Shown: positions 28,312 to 37,199, counted from the first letter of the stretch. The stretch: 64,000 bases of DNA from Sphingomonas citri (GCF_019429485.1 NZ_JAHXZN010000004.1:290254-354253), one strand, 5' to 3'. The notes: generated by a model from the letters alone, not told the origin. Program-made: numbers and translations.

Positions 28312-29400
28312 TCAGCGCAGCGCGGAACTTTCTAGTGTTCCTGTCGTGCCCGGCAGGTTTCGAGCGGATTTGGTATGGTCGTCGCGGCGCGGCGCCAGCA
28401 GGATGTCGCGCTCCGACACGACCGCCGTCAACGGGAAGGCCGCGACCACGCCCTGCACGAACGCATCGGTGTCGCCGGTGTTGAACACACCACTAACCCG
28501 CACATCGGCCGCCTGCGGCGCGACGGCGATCGGCTTGCCGACATTGTAGCGGTTCACGCGCTGGACGGCGATCGTCAGCGGCTCGTTCGCAAATGACAGC
28601 TGTCCGCTGCCCGGTCGATCGCCGACCAAGGCGGATCGCAAGAGTGCGTCCGGTACGCCCTCGGACAGGATGAGTTCGTGGCCCGGCGTTAGCGCCTGCT
28701 CCGCGGGTTCGCGTCCGCTTGCGATCCGGGCGAGCTGGGCGGCGAAACCTCGGCCGCGACCGCGGAGTACCGCAACATGGCCTTCGTACAGCGCCACCCG
28801 CATCTCGCGCGACAATCGCTCGACCGAAAAGGCGGTGCCGACCGCCACGACCACGCTATCGCCGCTTGTCACCGCGAAGGGGCGAAGAGGGTTCTTCGCC
28901 ACCTTGAAACTGGCGCGACCGCGTTCGAGTGTCAGATCGCGTCGGTCGTCGCTAAACCGAACGCGTACTGCGCTGTCGGCATCTAGCACCATCGTCGACC
29001 CGTCGGCGAGCACTACGGCGCGTTGTTCGCCGACGCGGGTCTCGTACAGCGTCGCGCGATCGCGCAGCAGCAGCGTGACACCGACCGCGAGTAACAGCGC
29101 CGCGGCCAATGACAGCCACGGCGCGACGTGCCGACGCGGCGAGGACCAGCGCCGCCGCCCCGCCGCCTGTGCCGCCGCCAGCGCCTGCTGCCGCAGCGGC
29201 AGCAGTTCGGGAGCGTGCGCGTCGAGCGCGATCCCGTCCCACAGCCGCCGCATTCGCGCGAACCGCTCGCGATGAGCCGGATCCTCCGCCAGCCAGGCGT
29301 CGAGTGCCTGCTGCTCGGCGGCGCTCGGCTCGCCCTCGTGGAGACGCAGGCACCAGGCGATCGCTTGATCCTCGACGTTCTGAGCGCGCTCGGTACTCAT
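28312..29400 (-). CDS. FecR family anti-sigma factor
   Basis: The 362-residue inner-membrane regulator has a cytoplasmic DUF4880-type N-terminus (QAIAWCLRLHEGEPSAAEQQALDAWLAEDPAHRERFARM), one membrane helix (about 92-112, PWLSLAAALLLAVGVTLLL), the FecR domain (TRVGEQRAVVLADGSTMVLDADSAVRV) and a C-terminal STN-like region. It relays ligand occupancy of the TonB receptor to the sigma factor. Its start overlaps the sigma gene stop by 4 bp (ATGA). Confidence 0.93.
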   Translation of the reverse strand: MSTERAQNVEDQAIAWCLRLHEGEPSAAEQQALDAWLAEDPAHRERFARMRRLWDGIALDAHAPELLPLRQQALAAAQAAGRRRWSSPRRHVAPWLSLAAALLLAVGVTLLLRDRATLYETRVGEQRAVVLADGSTMVLDADSAVRVRFSDDRRDLTLERGRASFKVAKNPLRPFAVTSGDSVVVAVGTAFSVERLSREMRVALYEGHVAVLRGRGRGFAAQLARIASGREPAEQALTPGHELILSEGVPDALLRSALVGDRPGSGQLSFANEPLTIAVQRVNRYNVGKPIAVAPQAADVRVSGVFNTGDTDAFVQGVVAAFPLTAVVSERDILLAPRRDDHTKSARNLPGTTGTLESSALR

Positions 29401-29924
29401 CGCTCGCCTCCCGCGTCGCGCAACAGCGTTCGCATCGCAGTGGCGATATGCTTCTCCACTGCGCTGACTGACACGCCGAACGTGTCCGCGATCTCCTTCC
29501 GCGCCATGCCTTCGAGACGATACAGGATGAAGATGTGACGGGTCCGTTCCGGAAGGGTGGCGAGCACCGCGGCGACCCGGCCGACGCTCTCGCGCGCCTC
29601 TAGGAAGCGCGCTGCGTCGAGCTGGTCGACTTCGGCGTCGCGTGCCGGATCGTCCTGACGATGATAGCGCGAGCGCACCGTCTCGCGACGATAATGGTCA
29701 TTAACCAAATTGGCGGCGATGCGGAAGATATAGGCTTCTGGATTTTCGATGACGTGCGGCGGCCCGGCGGCGAGTCGGCAGAACAGGTCCTGGGTCAGAT
29801 CCTCCGCCTGCGACGAATCGCGCAAGCGCCGCTGGAAAAACGCGATCAACGCAGGACGCAGCCGGCCGGACAGCGCCGCTAGGTCCCCGGTCAGGGCCCT
29901 TCGTTGGTGTCCATTCATTCGCAT
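29397..29924 (-). CDS. FecI-type ECF sigma factor
   Basis: The 175-residue sigma has region 2 (LRDSSQAEDLTQDLFCRLAA and NPEAYIFRIAANLVNDHYRR) and region 4 (VLATLPERTRHIFILYRLEGMARKEIADTFGVSVSAVEKHIATAM), typical of iron-starvation/glycan-type FecI sigmas. It heads the unit sigma, FecR, receptor, GH20, GH29, all on the same strand with small gaps, and probably activates it when the receptor is occupied. ATG 29924 and ATG 29918 are both possible starts. Confidence 0.93.
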   Translation of the reverse strand: MRMNGHQRRALTGDLAALSGRLRPALIAFFQRRLRDSSQAEDLTQDLFCRLAAGPPHVIENPEAYIFRIAANLVNDHYRRETVRSRYHRQDDPARDAEVDQLDAARFLEARESVGRVAAVLATLPERTRHIFILYRLEGMARKEIADTFGVSVSAVEKHIATAMRTLLRDAGGER

Positions 29925-30156
29925 GGTGATTAGACGGATGGACGGGCGAAAGACACAGCGGCAGCAGGTAATACTTTCGGGAGCCCCTTACGATAGCACC
30001 TGGGAGCTTGAATGAAACGCCTCTAGAAAGTGAACGATCGGCTTCGGGAGGTGGGCGGGCCGCCCCGAAACGAGCGGTTTTGGGTCTTTGGCACGACGGG
30101 GGAGGTGGCCGCAGCGCCCATTTGCAGCCCTATTGAGGTCGGCTACACAGCGAGTA

Positions 30157-30486
30157 ATGCCATTTGAGCTCATAAAGAGGACCTTGAGCCGCTGGATAAA
30201 TCAACAAGCTTCGGCGCTTTGGCAGCTGTCCAGGCGACAATCAGCTGGCGAGCGTTTCGCAGGGCACGCCAAGTCGGACCGAGTCGAAGCCAAATTTTTC
30301 CTGCTTGCAATGGCGCCCATGCTGCCCTGGGTAGCCTCAGATATGATGGGATGGCATCGCGGGCATCTCTGGATGTCTTGGATGTGTCTTTCCGTCGTTT
30401 GGGCAGTGTGCATCTGCGGGTTGATGTTGGCCGGCCTTTGGCGCGCGTTTCGGCGCTCTCTTCAGGATCGGCGGAACGGCAGCTAA
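30157..30486 (+). CDS. Small two-helix membrane protein, orphan
   Basis: A 109-residue product from ATG 30157 with a basic N-terminal half (RWINQQASALWQLSRRQSAGERF) and two membrane helices (FFLLAMAPMLPWVASDMMG, then WMSWMCLSVVWAVCICGLMLAGLW), ending in a charged tail. No family was recognised. Base composition is lower in GC than the flanking fec locus. A dispersed repeat copy starts directly behind the stop. The coding nature is supported by coherent hydrophobic pattern only. Confidence 0.5.
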   Translation: MPFELIKRTLSRWINQQASALWQLSRRQSAGERFAGHAKSDRVEAKFFLLAMAPMLPWVASDMMGWHRGHLWMSWMCLSVVWAVCICGLMLAGLWRAFRRSLQDRRNGS

Positions 30487-30487
30487 C

Positions 30488-30605
30488 CTGCCAATCAGGC
30501 CAGCCGGACAGTTGCGCGGAACGCCCGGGCGGATCGAGCGGCGAGATGAACGAGCGACCGGAGTTGGAAGGCGGGGAGGGCCATCTAAGTGGCTGTTTCG
30601 GGGTC
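30488..30605 (+). repeat. Dispersed 119-bp repeat, copy A
   Basis: Nearly identical to copies at 37200-37318 and 56096-56214. Shared blocks in order: CTGCCAATCAGGCCAGCC, GGACAGTTGCGCGGAACG, GATGAACGAGCGACCGGAG, GGCGGGGAGGGCCAT and a final GGGTC. It lies between the small membrane protein and an alpha/beta hydrolase. No open frame or transposase is inside it. Confidence 0.85.
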
Positions 30606-30753
30606 TCGTCACCAAGAGCGAGGTACTGCGCTGCCATTCAAACGGGTACGATCGGCGGAAGCAGACGTCATTGATGCCGGCCCGCATCGCCGAGTTGCGT
30701 TCCTCTGAGGACTAGTTCCCAGCACAAACATGGCGGAGCAACGATCCTCTCCC

Positions 30754-31647
30754 TCATGGTCTGCTTGCATGCCCACGAACGGCAGCGATACCTCGCAGGA
30801 TGCCATCGACGACGAAGGCGGGCGCTTCATGCGGAAGGCCGTGGCCCGCTCGCTCTGCAACAAACTGATGTGCATTCGAGGAGAGCGAGAGGAAGTGCCG
30901 CTGCATTCGCTGCGTCGCATCTTCAAGACGGACCGCTATCGGTTCAGATAAGCCGGGCACCATGCGAAAGCGTGGGCTATGCGTCAGAACGATCACCGGT
31001 TTGGCGCCGAGCGAGGTGAGCTGGTGCGCCGCGGCGGCGCTCGCCTTCATGTCGAGATGCTCTTCGTTCTTGCTCGGATCCGCCTGGGCGCTGGTGAGGA
31101 ACGATCGTGCCTCCGTCACGGCCGGTTCTTCACCCGGCGCGGGGGCGGGCAGAAGGGTCAGCCAGGTCGAGAACTGGTCGGGATGGGTTGTCGACACCAG
31201 CACTAATCCGGCGGTGTCAGACGGGTAGCGCGCCGCAAACACTTGGGCGTGTAGCCCGCCTATCGAATGACCAACGAGCAGGTATGGCCCCTTTACCTGT
31301 GCCGCTAACAACGCGGCATGCAGGTCGCGAGCGGCATCCAGGCTGGAGCGGGGACCTGGCGGCGCCGCATCGCTTTGCCCAATACCGGCCCGATCATACA
31401 GGCAGACCCGGGTAACCGGCTCGACCTGCGCCGCGATGGCCCGCCATCCCGCGTCTTCGACAGGCGCTGTTCCCAGGCCTGCATCGATCACCACCGTCGG
31501 CCTTCCTGCGCCCTTGCAGGAGAGGCGGATGAAACGCCCGCCCACATCGAAGCGTCCATTGACCGGCCTATGCTGCGACTCAGTCACCGCGCCGGACGCG
31601 CCGACGGCGACGCAGGACAACAGCGTTGCAGCGAACAGTGCACGCAC
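30754..31647 (-). CDS. Secreted alpha/beta hydrolase
   Basis: A 297-residue product with a signal peptide (VRALFAATLLSCVAVGASGA). The fold shows TVVIDAGLG, RVCLYDRAGIGQSD, the nucleophile elbow LLVGHSIGGLHAQVFA and a C-terminal histidine in ERAGHGLPHEAP. The family includes lipases, haloperoxidases and lactonases; the substrate is not readable. GTG 31647 is preferred because GGGAGG lies six bases upstream and it opens a clean signal peptide; an ATG at 31737 would add 30 charged residues. The 281 bp upstream hold no gene. Confidence 0.85.
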   Translation of the reverse strand: MRALFAATLLSCVAVGASGAVTESQHRPVNGRFDVGGRFIRLSCKGAGRPTVVIDAGLGTAPVEDAGWRAIAAQVEPVTRVCLYDRAGIGQSDAAPPGPRSSLDAARDLHAALLAAQVKGPYLLVGHSIGGLHAQVFAARYPSDTAGLVLVSTTHPDQFSTWLTLLPAPAPGEEPAVTEARSFLTSAQADPSKNEEHLDMKASAAAAHQLTSLGAKPVIVLTHSPRFRMVPGLSEPIAVRLEDATQRMQRHFLSLSSNAHQFVAERAGHGLPHEAPAFVVDGILRGIAAVRGHASRP

Positions 31648-31928
31648 CCCAGCCTCCCGGTCAGGAGAGACGATGTAAGCCGGCTCGCGCACGCATCGCA
31701 ATGATTGCTGGAGAGCTGACCTTCCGAAAGCCGTCAAGCGATCCGCTCGAAGTCGGGAACACGGCTACGGGCGCGCAAATCCCCGTGTTCGCGAGCGCCC
31801 AAGGTGAATGGAGCGTCCGCAGTCGATCGGCGGGCAGGACTCCCAGCCTGGCCGGTTCCTGGGTCTACCAGCAATGCAGATGACCTGACGAGTTACGCGT
31901 GTCCAATCACCTGCTGCCTGGTCCGAGA

Positions 31929-32333
31929 TCAGGCTAGCTGTCGCACCTGTGTGCCGAACGGATTGTCGATGATGTAACGCCAGTAGCCGTCCGCACCGCG
32001 CCGGGCGATGTCGTTGGACGTCGCGACTAGGTGGAAGTCCTCTCCCGACGGTGTCTTGCCGACGATGTTCCAGTCGAGAATCAGCGAGGCGATCGTGTCG
32101 GCCACGAAGACGTGTCGGGCGATGATCACCATCGGTAGCTGCACCGCATAGTATTTCAGCAACTCCCCGCGGATCGCGGGGATGCCGCGCTGCGGCTCGC
32201 CGCTGGCGCTGACGAGGATGGCGTCCGGTTCGTAGAAGCCGCACATCACATCGACATCCATCGAGTTGAAATGTTGGAGCAGGGAGGAAACGATCCCCTC
32301 AGGGGTACGGGAAAGCTCGGGCTGTGCAGCCAT
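31929..32333 (-). CDS. NTF2/SnoaL-like protein
   Basis: A 134-residue alpha+beta-barrel protein: GIVSSLLQHFNSMDVDVMCGFYEPDAILVSASGEPQRG, then IIARHVFVADTIASLILDWNIVG and DGYWRYIIDNPFG, the pattern of SnoaL/ketosteroid-isomerase-like families. It could bind a small hydrophobic ligand or act as an isomerase. It lies 52 bp behind the carboxymuconolactone decarboxylase-type gene and is probably in its transcript, hence controlled by the ECF41 promoter at 32889-32915. Confidence 0.82.
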   Translation of the reverse strand: MAAQPELSRTPEGIVSSLLQHFNSMDVDVMCGFYEPDAILVSASGEPQRGIPAIRGELLKYYAVQLPMVIIARHVFVADTIASLILDWNIVGKTPSGEDFHLVATSNDIARRGADGYWRYIIDNPFGTQVRQLA

Positions 32334-32385
32334 GGGTCAAGGTCCTGTGCTGGTTCGGCGAACGCGTGGGTCGATCCGGGGCGGA

Positions 32386-32841
32386 TCAGGGTTGCGCCTT
32401 GACTGGCAGTCGGAATGGAGCGCCTAGGCGATTGAAGGCGTTCATCGCCGCGACCGCGATCGTGAGGTCGACGAGATCCTTTGGCGCGAACGCAGCGGCG
32501 GCAGCCGCGTAGGCCGCGTCCGAGGCATGGGTCTCGCTCACCCGCGTCACTTCCTCGGCCCAGGCCAGCGCGGCGCGGTACTGATCCGGGAACAAATGCG
32601 GCACCTCTGCCCATACCGGTAGCAGCGTGACCTTGTCTGCCGGCATGGTCTTGAGCAGGTCGCGGGTGTGCAGGTCGATGCAATGGGCGCACCCGTTGAT
32701 CTGCGACACTCGCAGGAACACGAGGTGGATCATCTCCTCAGGCAGGGTCGTGCCCGTGGTGACGTAATGGTGTACGCCAAAGAAAGCCTTGGCACCCTGA
32801 GGTGCGACCTCGTGCCAGACTAGCCGCTTGCTTTCCGTCAT
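32386..32841 (-). CDS. Carboxymuconolactone decarboxylase/AhpD-like protein
   Basis: A 151-residue all-helical protein with the redox motif NGCAHCIDLHTRDLL (CxxC plus His), diagnostic of the AhpD-like peroxidase subgroup of the CMD family. Such proteins are the classic targets of ECF41 sigma factors, and an exact ECF41 promoter lies 48 bp upstream of the start. The likely role is thiol-based redox or peroxide handling. ATG 32841 follows AAAGGACACCATC. Confidence 0.93.
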   Translation of the reverse strand: MTESKRLVWHEVAPQGAKAFFGVHHYVTTGTTLPEEMIHLVFLRVSQINGCAHCIDLHTRDLLKTMPADKVTLLPVWAEVPHLFPDQYRAALAWAEEVTRVSETHASDAAYAAAAAAFAPKDLVDLTIAVAAMNAFNRLGAPFRLPVKAQP

Positions 32842-32888
32842 GATGGTGTCCTTTGCTTCGGGCGCCGCTCAGTGGCGCTCGCCGGACT

Positions 32889-32915
32889 GACGAGGCGGCG
32901 GAGACAGGTGTGACA
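32889..32915 (-). promoter_or_regulatory. ECF41-type promoter for the CMD/SnoaL genes
   Basis: On the minus strand TGTCACA (32915-32909) is followed after exactly 16 bp by CGTC (32892-32889). This is the published ECF41 consensus without mismatch. It lies between the sigma gene and the CMD gene, 48 bp from the latter's ATG. Confidence 0.85.
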
Positions 32916-32967
32916 CGCGACGCGGAATTTTCTTGATCACGCGCCTCAAGGCAGCGTTGGACACGTC

Positions 32968-33861
32968 TCACGGCAGGAGCAGCGCGTCCCGCACGTGGCG
33001 CAGCTTGTCGGGGTTGCGGACGATATAGATCGCTGCGATGCGCCCGCCGCGCAGCTCCAGCGCGGTGGTCTGGAGCACTTCGCCGCGATCGATGCTGACA
33101 TAGCCGGGCAGGCCGTCGATCATCACCGTCCGCAGCAGCTGGGGCTGGTAGGCGTACTTGCGCCGGATGCCCTGGAAAAGCCGGATCGCGCGATCGAGAC
33201 CGCGCACGATGTTCAGGAAGGCGATGACCTTGCCGCCGCCATCCGAGTGGATCGCCACGTCCTCAGCCAGCAGCGCCGTCAGGGCCCCGGCATCGCCGCT
33301 GGTGGCGGCGGCGAAGAAGGCGCGGGTGATCGCCTCGGCCTCTGTCGGCTGCACGGCAAAGCGGGGTCTGGCGGCCTGCACGTGGCGGCGGGCGCGGGAG
33401 GCAAGCTGGCGCACCGCGGCCGGCTCGCGGCCAAGGGTGGCGGCAACTTCCGGCAAAGGCGTGTCGAACACGTCATGGAGCAGGAAGGCGGCACGCTCGA
33501 GTGGGGAGAGCCGCTCCATCGCCAGCATCAGCGTGAGCGTGATGTCGTCCGCACGTGCTTCCTCCTGCTCGGTCGTTCCGACCAGCGGATCGGGCAGCCA
33601 GGCGCCGACATAGGTCTCACGCCGGACCCGGGCGGACTTGAGCTGGTCGAGGCACAGCCGGGTCACGACCCGTGTCAGGTAGGCGGCCGGGCTGTCCACA
33701 CCACCGCTCACATCTTGCCAGCGCAGCCATGCGTCCTGCACCACGTCCTCGGCCTCGCTGACCGAGCCGAGCATGCGGTAGCCGAGGCGCAGCAGCCGTG
33801 GCCGCTCCGTCTCGAAGTCGGCGAGGCGCAGCGCCGGCAGCGGATCGGTGCGCGGAGTCAT
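32968..33861 (-). CDS. ECF41-family sigma factor with SnoaL-like C-terminal domain
   Basis: The 297-residue protein has sigma region 2 (LLRLGYRMLGSVSEAEDVVQDAWLRW), region 4 (RLSPLERAAFLLHDVFDTPLPEVAATLGREPAAVRQLASRARRHV) and a fused SnoaL-like domain that replaces a separate anti-sigma. The three ECF41 signature motifs are present as WLPDP (linker), DGGGK and NPDKL. The start overlaps the stop of the DoxX-like gene by 4 bp. It probably transcribes its own operon and the CMD/SnoaL genes through the two matching promoters. Confidence 0.95.
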   Translation of the reverse strand: MTPRTDPLPALRLADFETERPRLLRLGYRMLGSVSEAEDVVQDAWLRWQDVSGGVDSPAAYLTRVVTRLCLDQLKSARVRRETYVGAWLPDPLVGTTEQEEARADDITLTLMLAMERLSPLERAAFLLHDVFDTPLPEVAATLGREPAAVRQLASRARRHVQAARPRFAVQPTEAEAITRAFFAAATSGDAGALTALLAEDVAIHSDGGGKVIAFLNIVRGLDRAIRLFQGIRRKYAYQPQLLRTVMIDGLPGYVSIDRGEVLQTTALELRGGRIAAIYIVRNPDKLRHVRDALLLP

Positions 33862-34283
33862 GAGAACGCATTCTGCGCCTTGCTGCGGCGCGCGTCACGC
33901 CAAGCCCAGCAGGCGAGGGCGGTCGACAGGATTGCCGGCAGCGTCACTGCGGGAAAGTCGCGCGCTATCGCATCCGAGCCGCAGATCCCCACCGACACCT
34001 CCCAGAGATGGAACAGTGCATGTCCCGTCAGCCACGACGCCGACGCACTCCAGAGTTTCACCCGCTGAGCCGCGAGCATCGCGCCACCCAGCATTGCGGC
34101 ACCGATCAGCGCGAAGATCAGTCCGATGTCGCGAATGAAATGCTGGTTGAACGGTCCCGTGGTCGTCACGCCGGGCACCGCGAGATACCAATTCGCGGGG
34201 TCCACCAGCATGAACAGGCCGTTGGCGACGCCACCGATGCCGAGAACGGCGGCGAGACCCAGGATGAGCGATCGGCCCTGCAT
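33858..34283 (-). CDS. DoxX-like small membrane protein
   Basis: A 141-residue product with about four membrane helices (LILGLAAVLGIGGVANGLFML, FIRDIGLIFALIGAAMLGGAML, a shorter one near WLTGHALFHLWE, and AVTLPAILSTALACWAW). The topology resembles DoxX/DoxD-type proteins, often found with oxidative-stress operons. It is the middle gene of a three-gene operon: 4-bp overlaps with the NAD(P)-binding gene upstream and the ECF41 gene downstream. Confidence 0.78.
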   Translation of the reverse strand: MQGRSLILGLAAVLGIGGVANGLFMLVDPANWYLAVPGVTTTGPFNQHFIRDIGLIFALIGAAMLGGAMLAAQRVKLWSASASWLTGHALFHLWEVSVGICGSDAIARDFPAVTLPAILSTALACWAWRDARRSKAQNAFS

Positions 34284-35044
34284 CACGCCGGCTCCCCGAT
34301 GGGCTGCGCGGCGAGCCATGCCTCGAAGCGGGTCGGCAGAAGCCGGGCACCGTCGCCCGGCACGAGCGTGCGGTCGTTCGCCGGCGCGCCGAAATAGCCG
34401 GCCTTCTCGTCGGCCACGATCGCGCGCGGATCTTCGCGGTGGCCGAGCCAGGTGCCGACGAACTCGATCACCGGCGCGCGCTCCGGCCCGGCGATCTCGA
34501 TGATGCCGTTCACGGGCCTGGATAGCGCGACATCGGTCAGGGCCGCTGCAACATCCGCCGCAGCGACCGGCTGCAGCGCAAAGGTCGGCAGATGGGCGAT
34601 GCCATCGCGGGTATAACCGTCCGCTATCGCGCTCAAGAACTCGAAGAATTGCGTTGCGCGAACGATGGTGGAGGCAACGCCGCTCTGCGCGTAGGCGCTT
34701 TCCTGCGCCTGCTTGCCGCGGAAGTAACCGGAAACCTGCAACCGATCAGTGCCGACGATCGAGAGAACGACGATATGCGCGACGCCCGCCTCCCTGGCAG
34801 CGGTGGCGATGTTGGTTGCGGAGGTCCGGAAGAAGGTGAGCACCTCGTCGTCGGCAAAGGACGGTGGGTTGCTCACGTCCACGACGACCTGAGCCCCCGC
34901 GACGGCGCTGGCAAGCCCTGTGCCGGTGACGCTGTCCACGCCCCTGCTGGGCGAGGCGGCGACCACCTCATGCCCGCGATGAGCCAGGTCGCTGACGAGC
35001 TGGCGGCCGATCAGCCCGCTTCCGCCGATGACGACGATCTTCAT
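34283..35044 (-). CDS. NAD(P)-binding protein, NmrA/atypical SDR family
   Basis: A 253-residue Rossmann protein starting MKIVVIGGSGLIGRQLVSDLAHRGHEVVAASP (GGSGLIG cofactor loop), with VVDVSNPPSF and the later IVVLSIVGTDRLQVSGYFRGKQAQE typical of NmrA-like or NAD-dependent epimerase relatives that act as redox sensors or quinone reductases. It is the first gene of the ECF41 operon. An exact ECF41 promoter lies 29 bp upstream, so ATG 35044 is chosen over a start inside that promoter. Confidence 0.9.
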   Translation of the reverse strand: MKIVVIGGSGLIGRQLVSDLAHRGHEVVAASPSRGVDSVTGTGLASAVAGAQVVVDVSNPPSFADDEVLTFFRTSATNIATAAREAGVAHIVVLSIVGTDRLQVSGYFRGKQAQESAYAQSGVASTIVRATQFFEFLSAIADGYTRDGIAHLPTFALQPVAAADVAAALTDVALSRPVNGIIEIAGPERAPVIEFVGTWLGHREDPRAIVADEKAGYFGAPANDRTLVPGDGARLLPTRFEAWLAAQPIGEPA

Positions 35045-35073
35045 GCTTCGTCTCCCACATGATCTGCAGGTAT

Positions 35074-35100
35074 GACGACATGCGAGCCGACGATGTGACA
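35074..35100 (-). promoter_or_regulatory. ECF41-type promoter for the NmrA-DoxX-ECF41 operon
   Basis: On the minus strand TGTCACA (35100-35094), 16 bp, then CGTC (35077-35074): the second exact match to the ECF41 consensus in this locus. It predicts autoregulation of the sigma operon. Confidence 0.85.
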
Positions 35101-35368
35101 TGGCGGCACGCTTTTCGTGCGAGAGGCTCGAAACTTAGCTCTGCATGCGTTGGACGGGCAGCATGCCTAGTGAGGGTGAACGGTGCGGGAACCGTCTGGC
35201 TGCCGCCACTTACTGCGAGCATACAGATAAATGAATGGCCGGATTTGGCAGACGCGAGTGAAGGCTTAAATGGCCGCTTCTGGGTCCTCGGCAGGAGAGG
35301 GCAGGGGCCCGCAAGCGCCCAACCCAGACCCTCAGGTAAACTTCTCCGTCGCCGAAAGCGGCCGCTTC

Positions 35369-36124
35369 CTACGTTCGGAGCAGCCCATGCAGGGCCATCT
35401 CTAGCCCGAGCAGCAACAGGAAGATCAGGAAAAGCCGTCGGAACAGTTGGGGGCTGATCCATGTGCGCATCACCTGTCCGGCCGCCATGCCGAGCAGGGC
35501 GGAAATGACCGCCAGTGTCGAAGTCAGGAGGTTCCCGACCGGAGCTGCGCCATGCCAGACCAAGCCGATGGCGAGGGCGATCGTTGACACAGTGAAGGAG
35601 AGGCCCAGTGCCTGCACCAGATCGTCCTGGTCCAGATCGAGCGACTGGATGTACGGCACGGCGGGAATAACGAACACGCCAGTCGCGCCCGTCACCAGTC
35701 CGGTGACGAGGCCGATCACGGGCGACAGCCACGGTTCCCATCGCGGCGAGACACCTAGCGGTTTGGCGAGCAGCGTGTACGTCGCGTAGATGACGAGGGC
35801 GACACCAAGGGCGACCGTCGTGAGTTCGGTGCGCCCGCCGGTGAGCAGCATCGAGCCGAAAACGGTGCCGAGGACGATCGTCAGCATCATCGGCCACAGG
35901 CGACGGATCAGCATGCCGAACTGAGGTCCGGCTAGAAGCTGCCAGACGTTGGTCACAAACGACGGCACCAGCAGGAGCGCAGCGGCAGCGAGCGGCGACA
36001 GCAGCGATCCGAGCACGCCCATCGCTACCGTGGGCAGGCCCATGCCCGTTACGCCCTTCACAAGGCCCGCCGCAAAGAAGGTGGCAACGATTGCGGCGGT
36101 GAGCGGGAACGAATAATTGAGCAT
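35369..36124 (-). CDS. Sulfite exporter TauE/SafE family protein
   Basis: The 251-residue polytopic protein has about eight helices arranged in two repeats: FFAAGLVKGVTGMGLPTVAMG in the first and VIGLVTGLVTGATGVFVIPAVPYIQSL in the second carry the conserved GxTGxG-type loops. The family exports sulfite, sulfoacetate or related organic anions; the substrate is unknown here. It is divergent from a LysR gene (97 bp between starts) that may control it. Confidence 0.9.
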   Translation of the reverse strand: MLNYSFPLTAAIVATFFAAGLVKGVTGMGLPTVAMGVLGSLLSPLAAAALLLVPSFVTNVWQLLAGPQFGMLIRRLWPMMLTIVLGTVFGSMLLTGGRTELTTVALGVALVIYATYTLLAKPLGVSPRWEPWLSPVIGLVTGLVTGATGVFVIPAVPYIQSLDLDQDDLVQALGLSFTVSTIALAIGLVWHGAAPVGNLLTSTLAVISALLGMAAGQVMRTWISPQLFRRLFLIFLLLLGLEMALHGLLRT

Positions 36125-36221
36125 GCCGCAGACCTAACCGTCAGGCGCGCGCCCACAATGCGGATGGTCCGAGTGCTGGCTTCGGGTGTATCGAAGTCAC
36201 GGGTTGGACTAGATCGCTTTG

Positions 36222-37109
36222 ATGCGGTTCGATCTGACAGACCTTCGATTGTTTCTGGCGGTGGTCGATGCCGGGAGTATCACCCACGGCGCGACCGAAG
36301 GCGGCTTGTCGCTCCCGGCAGCCAGCGAACGCCTTCGCGACATGGAAGCGACCGGGGAAGTGATCCTTCTCATTCGGGGGCGTCGTGGCATCGCACCAAC
36401 CGAAGCCGGCGAGATGCTGGCACACCATGCCCGCACGATCCTGCACCAGATGTCACAGATGCGGGGCGACATCGGGCAGTATGCGAAGGGGTTGCGAGCT
36501 TCAGTGCGGATCTTCGCGAACACCGCCGCCATTACAGAGTCTCTACCCGAGCGGCTTGGCCCTTGGATGGCTGCCCACCCACAGATCGACGTTGACTTGA
36601 AGGAGCGCGAGAGCAGCGACATAGCCAGGAGCGTGGGCGCTGGCTTTGCCGAGATCGGCGTGCTGTCGAGCGCGGCCGAGACGGACAATCTGGTCCTGCG
36701 GCCCTTTGCGATCGACCGCCTCGTGTGCGTAGCATCCAGCAACCATCCGTTGGCGGGAAACGGACAGGTGCGTTTTACCGACCTCCTCGGCGATCAGTTC
36801 ATCGGCATGGCGGGCGGTGCCTTGCAGAAGCATATTGAAAGCCGAGCCTTCCGTTTGGGCACGAAGATGAAGATCCGTACTCGTCTTCGCAGCTTCCGGG
36901 GCATATGCCGGATGGCAGGCGCTGGTGCAGGCATTGGGATCATTCCCGAATCCGCTGCCAAACGATGCCGACGATCGACGCGGATCGCGATTATCCGGCT
37001 GCGCGATGATTGGGCGTCCCGCCGCCTGTCATTGTGTGTACGCGATGAAAATGACCTTACACCGCCTGCTAAGGCGCTATTTAAGCACCTCTCCGATACC
37101 GCCGAATAA
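36222..37109 (+). CDS. LysR family transcriptional regulator
   Basis: A 295-residue protein with the N-terminal HTH (DLRLFLAVVDAGSITHGATEGGLSLPAASERLRDMEATGEVILLIRGRRGIAPTEAG) and a periplasmic-binding-protein-like effector domain. It is transcribed away from tauE and probably regulates it in response to a small anion. ATG 36222 overlaps an in-frame TTG at 36219; the ATG is preferred. The closing region (AAKRCRRSTRIAIIRLRDDWASRRLSLCV) is usual for the family. Confidence 0.9.
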   Translation: MRFDLTDLRLFLAVVDAGSITHGATEGGLSLPAASERLRDMEATGEVILLIRGRRGIAPTEAGEMLAHHARTILHQMSQMRGDIGQYAKGLRASVRIFANTAAITESLPERLGPWMAAHPQIDVDLKERESSDIARSVGAGFAEIGVLSSAAETDNLVLRPFAIDRLVCVASSNHPLAGNGQVRFTDLLGDQFIGMAGGALQKHIESRAFRLGTKMKIRTRLRSFRGICRMAGAGAGIGIIPESAAKRCRRSTRIAIIRLRDDWASRRLSLCVRDENDLTPPAKALFKHLSDTAE

Positions 37110-37199
37110 CGTCTGGAGCTTCGCTCGTTCTCTGTACAGGCACCGCCGCCATACGTTGGCGACTGCACAAGCTTTTCTGTTAGCGGGCGGTTCGTTTCC

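Noticed and set aside
30040..30110. A further copy of the dispersed repeat
   Set aside because: Only the phrase GAGCGGTTTTGGGTCTTTGGCA resembles the right edge; too short to call.
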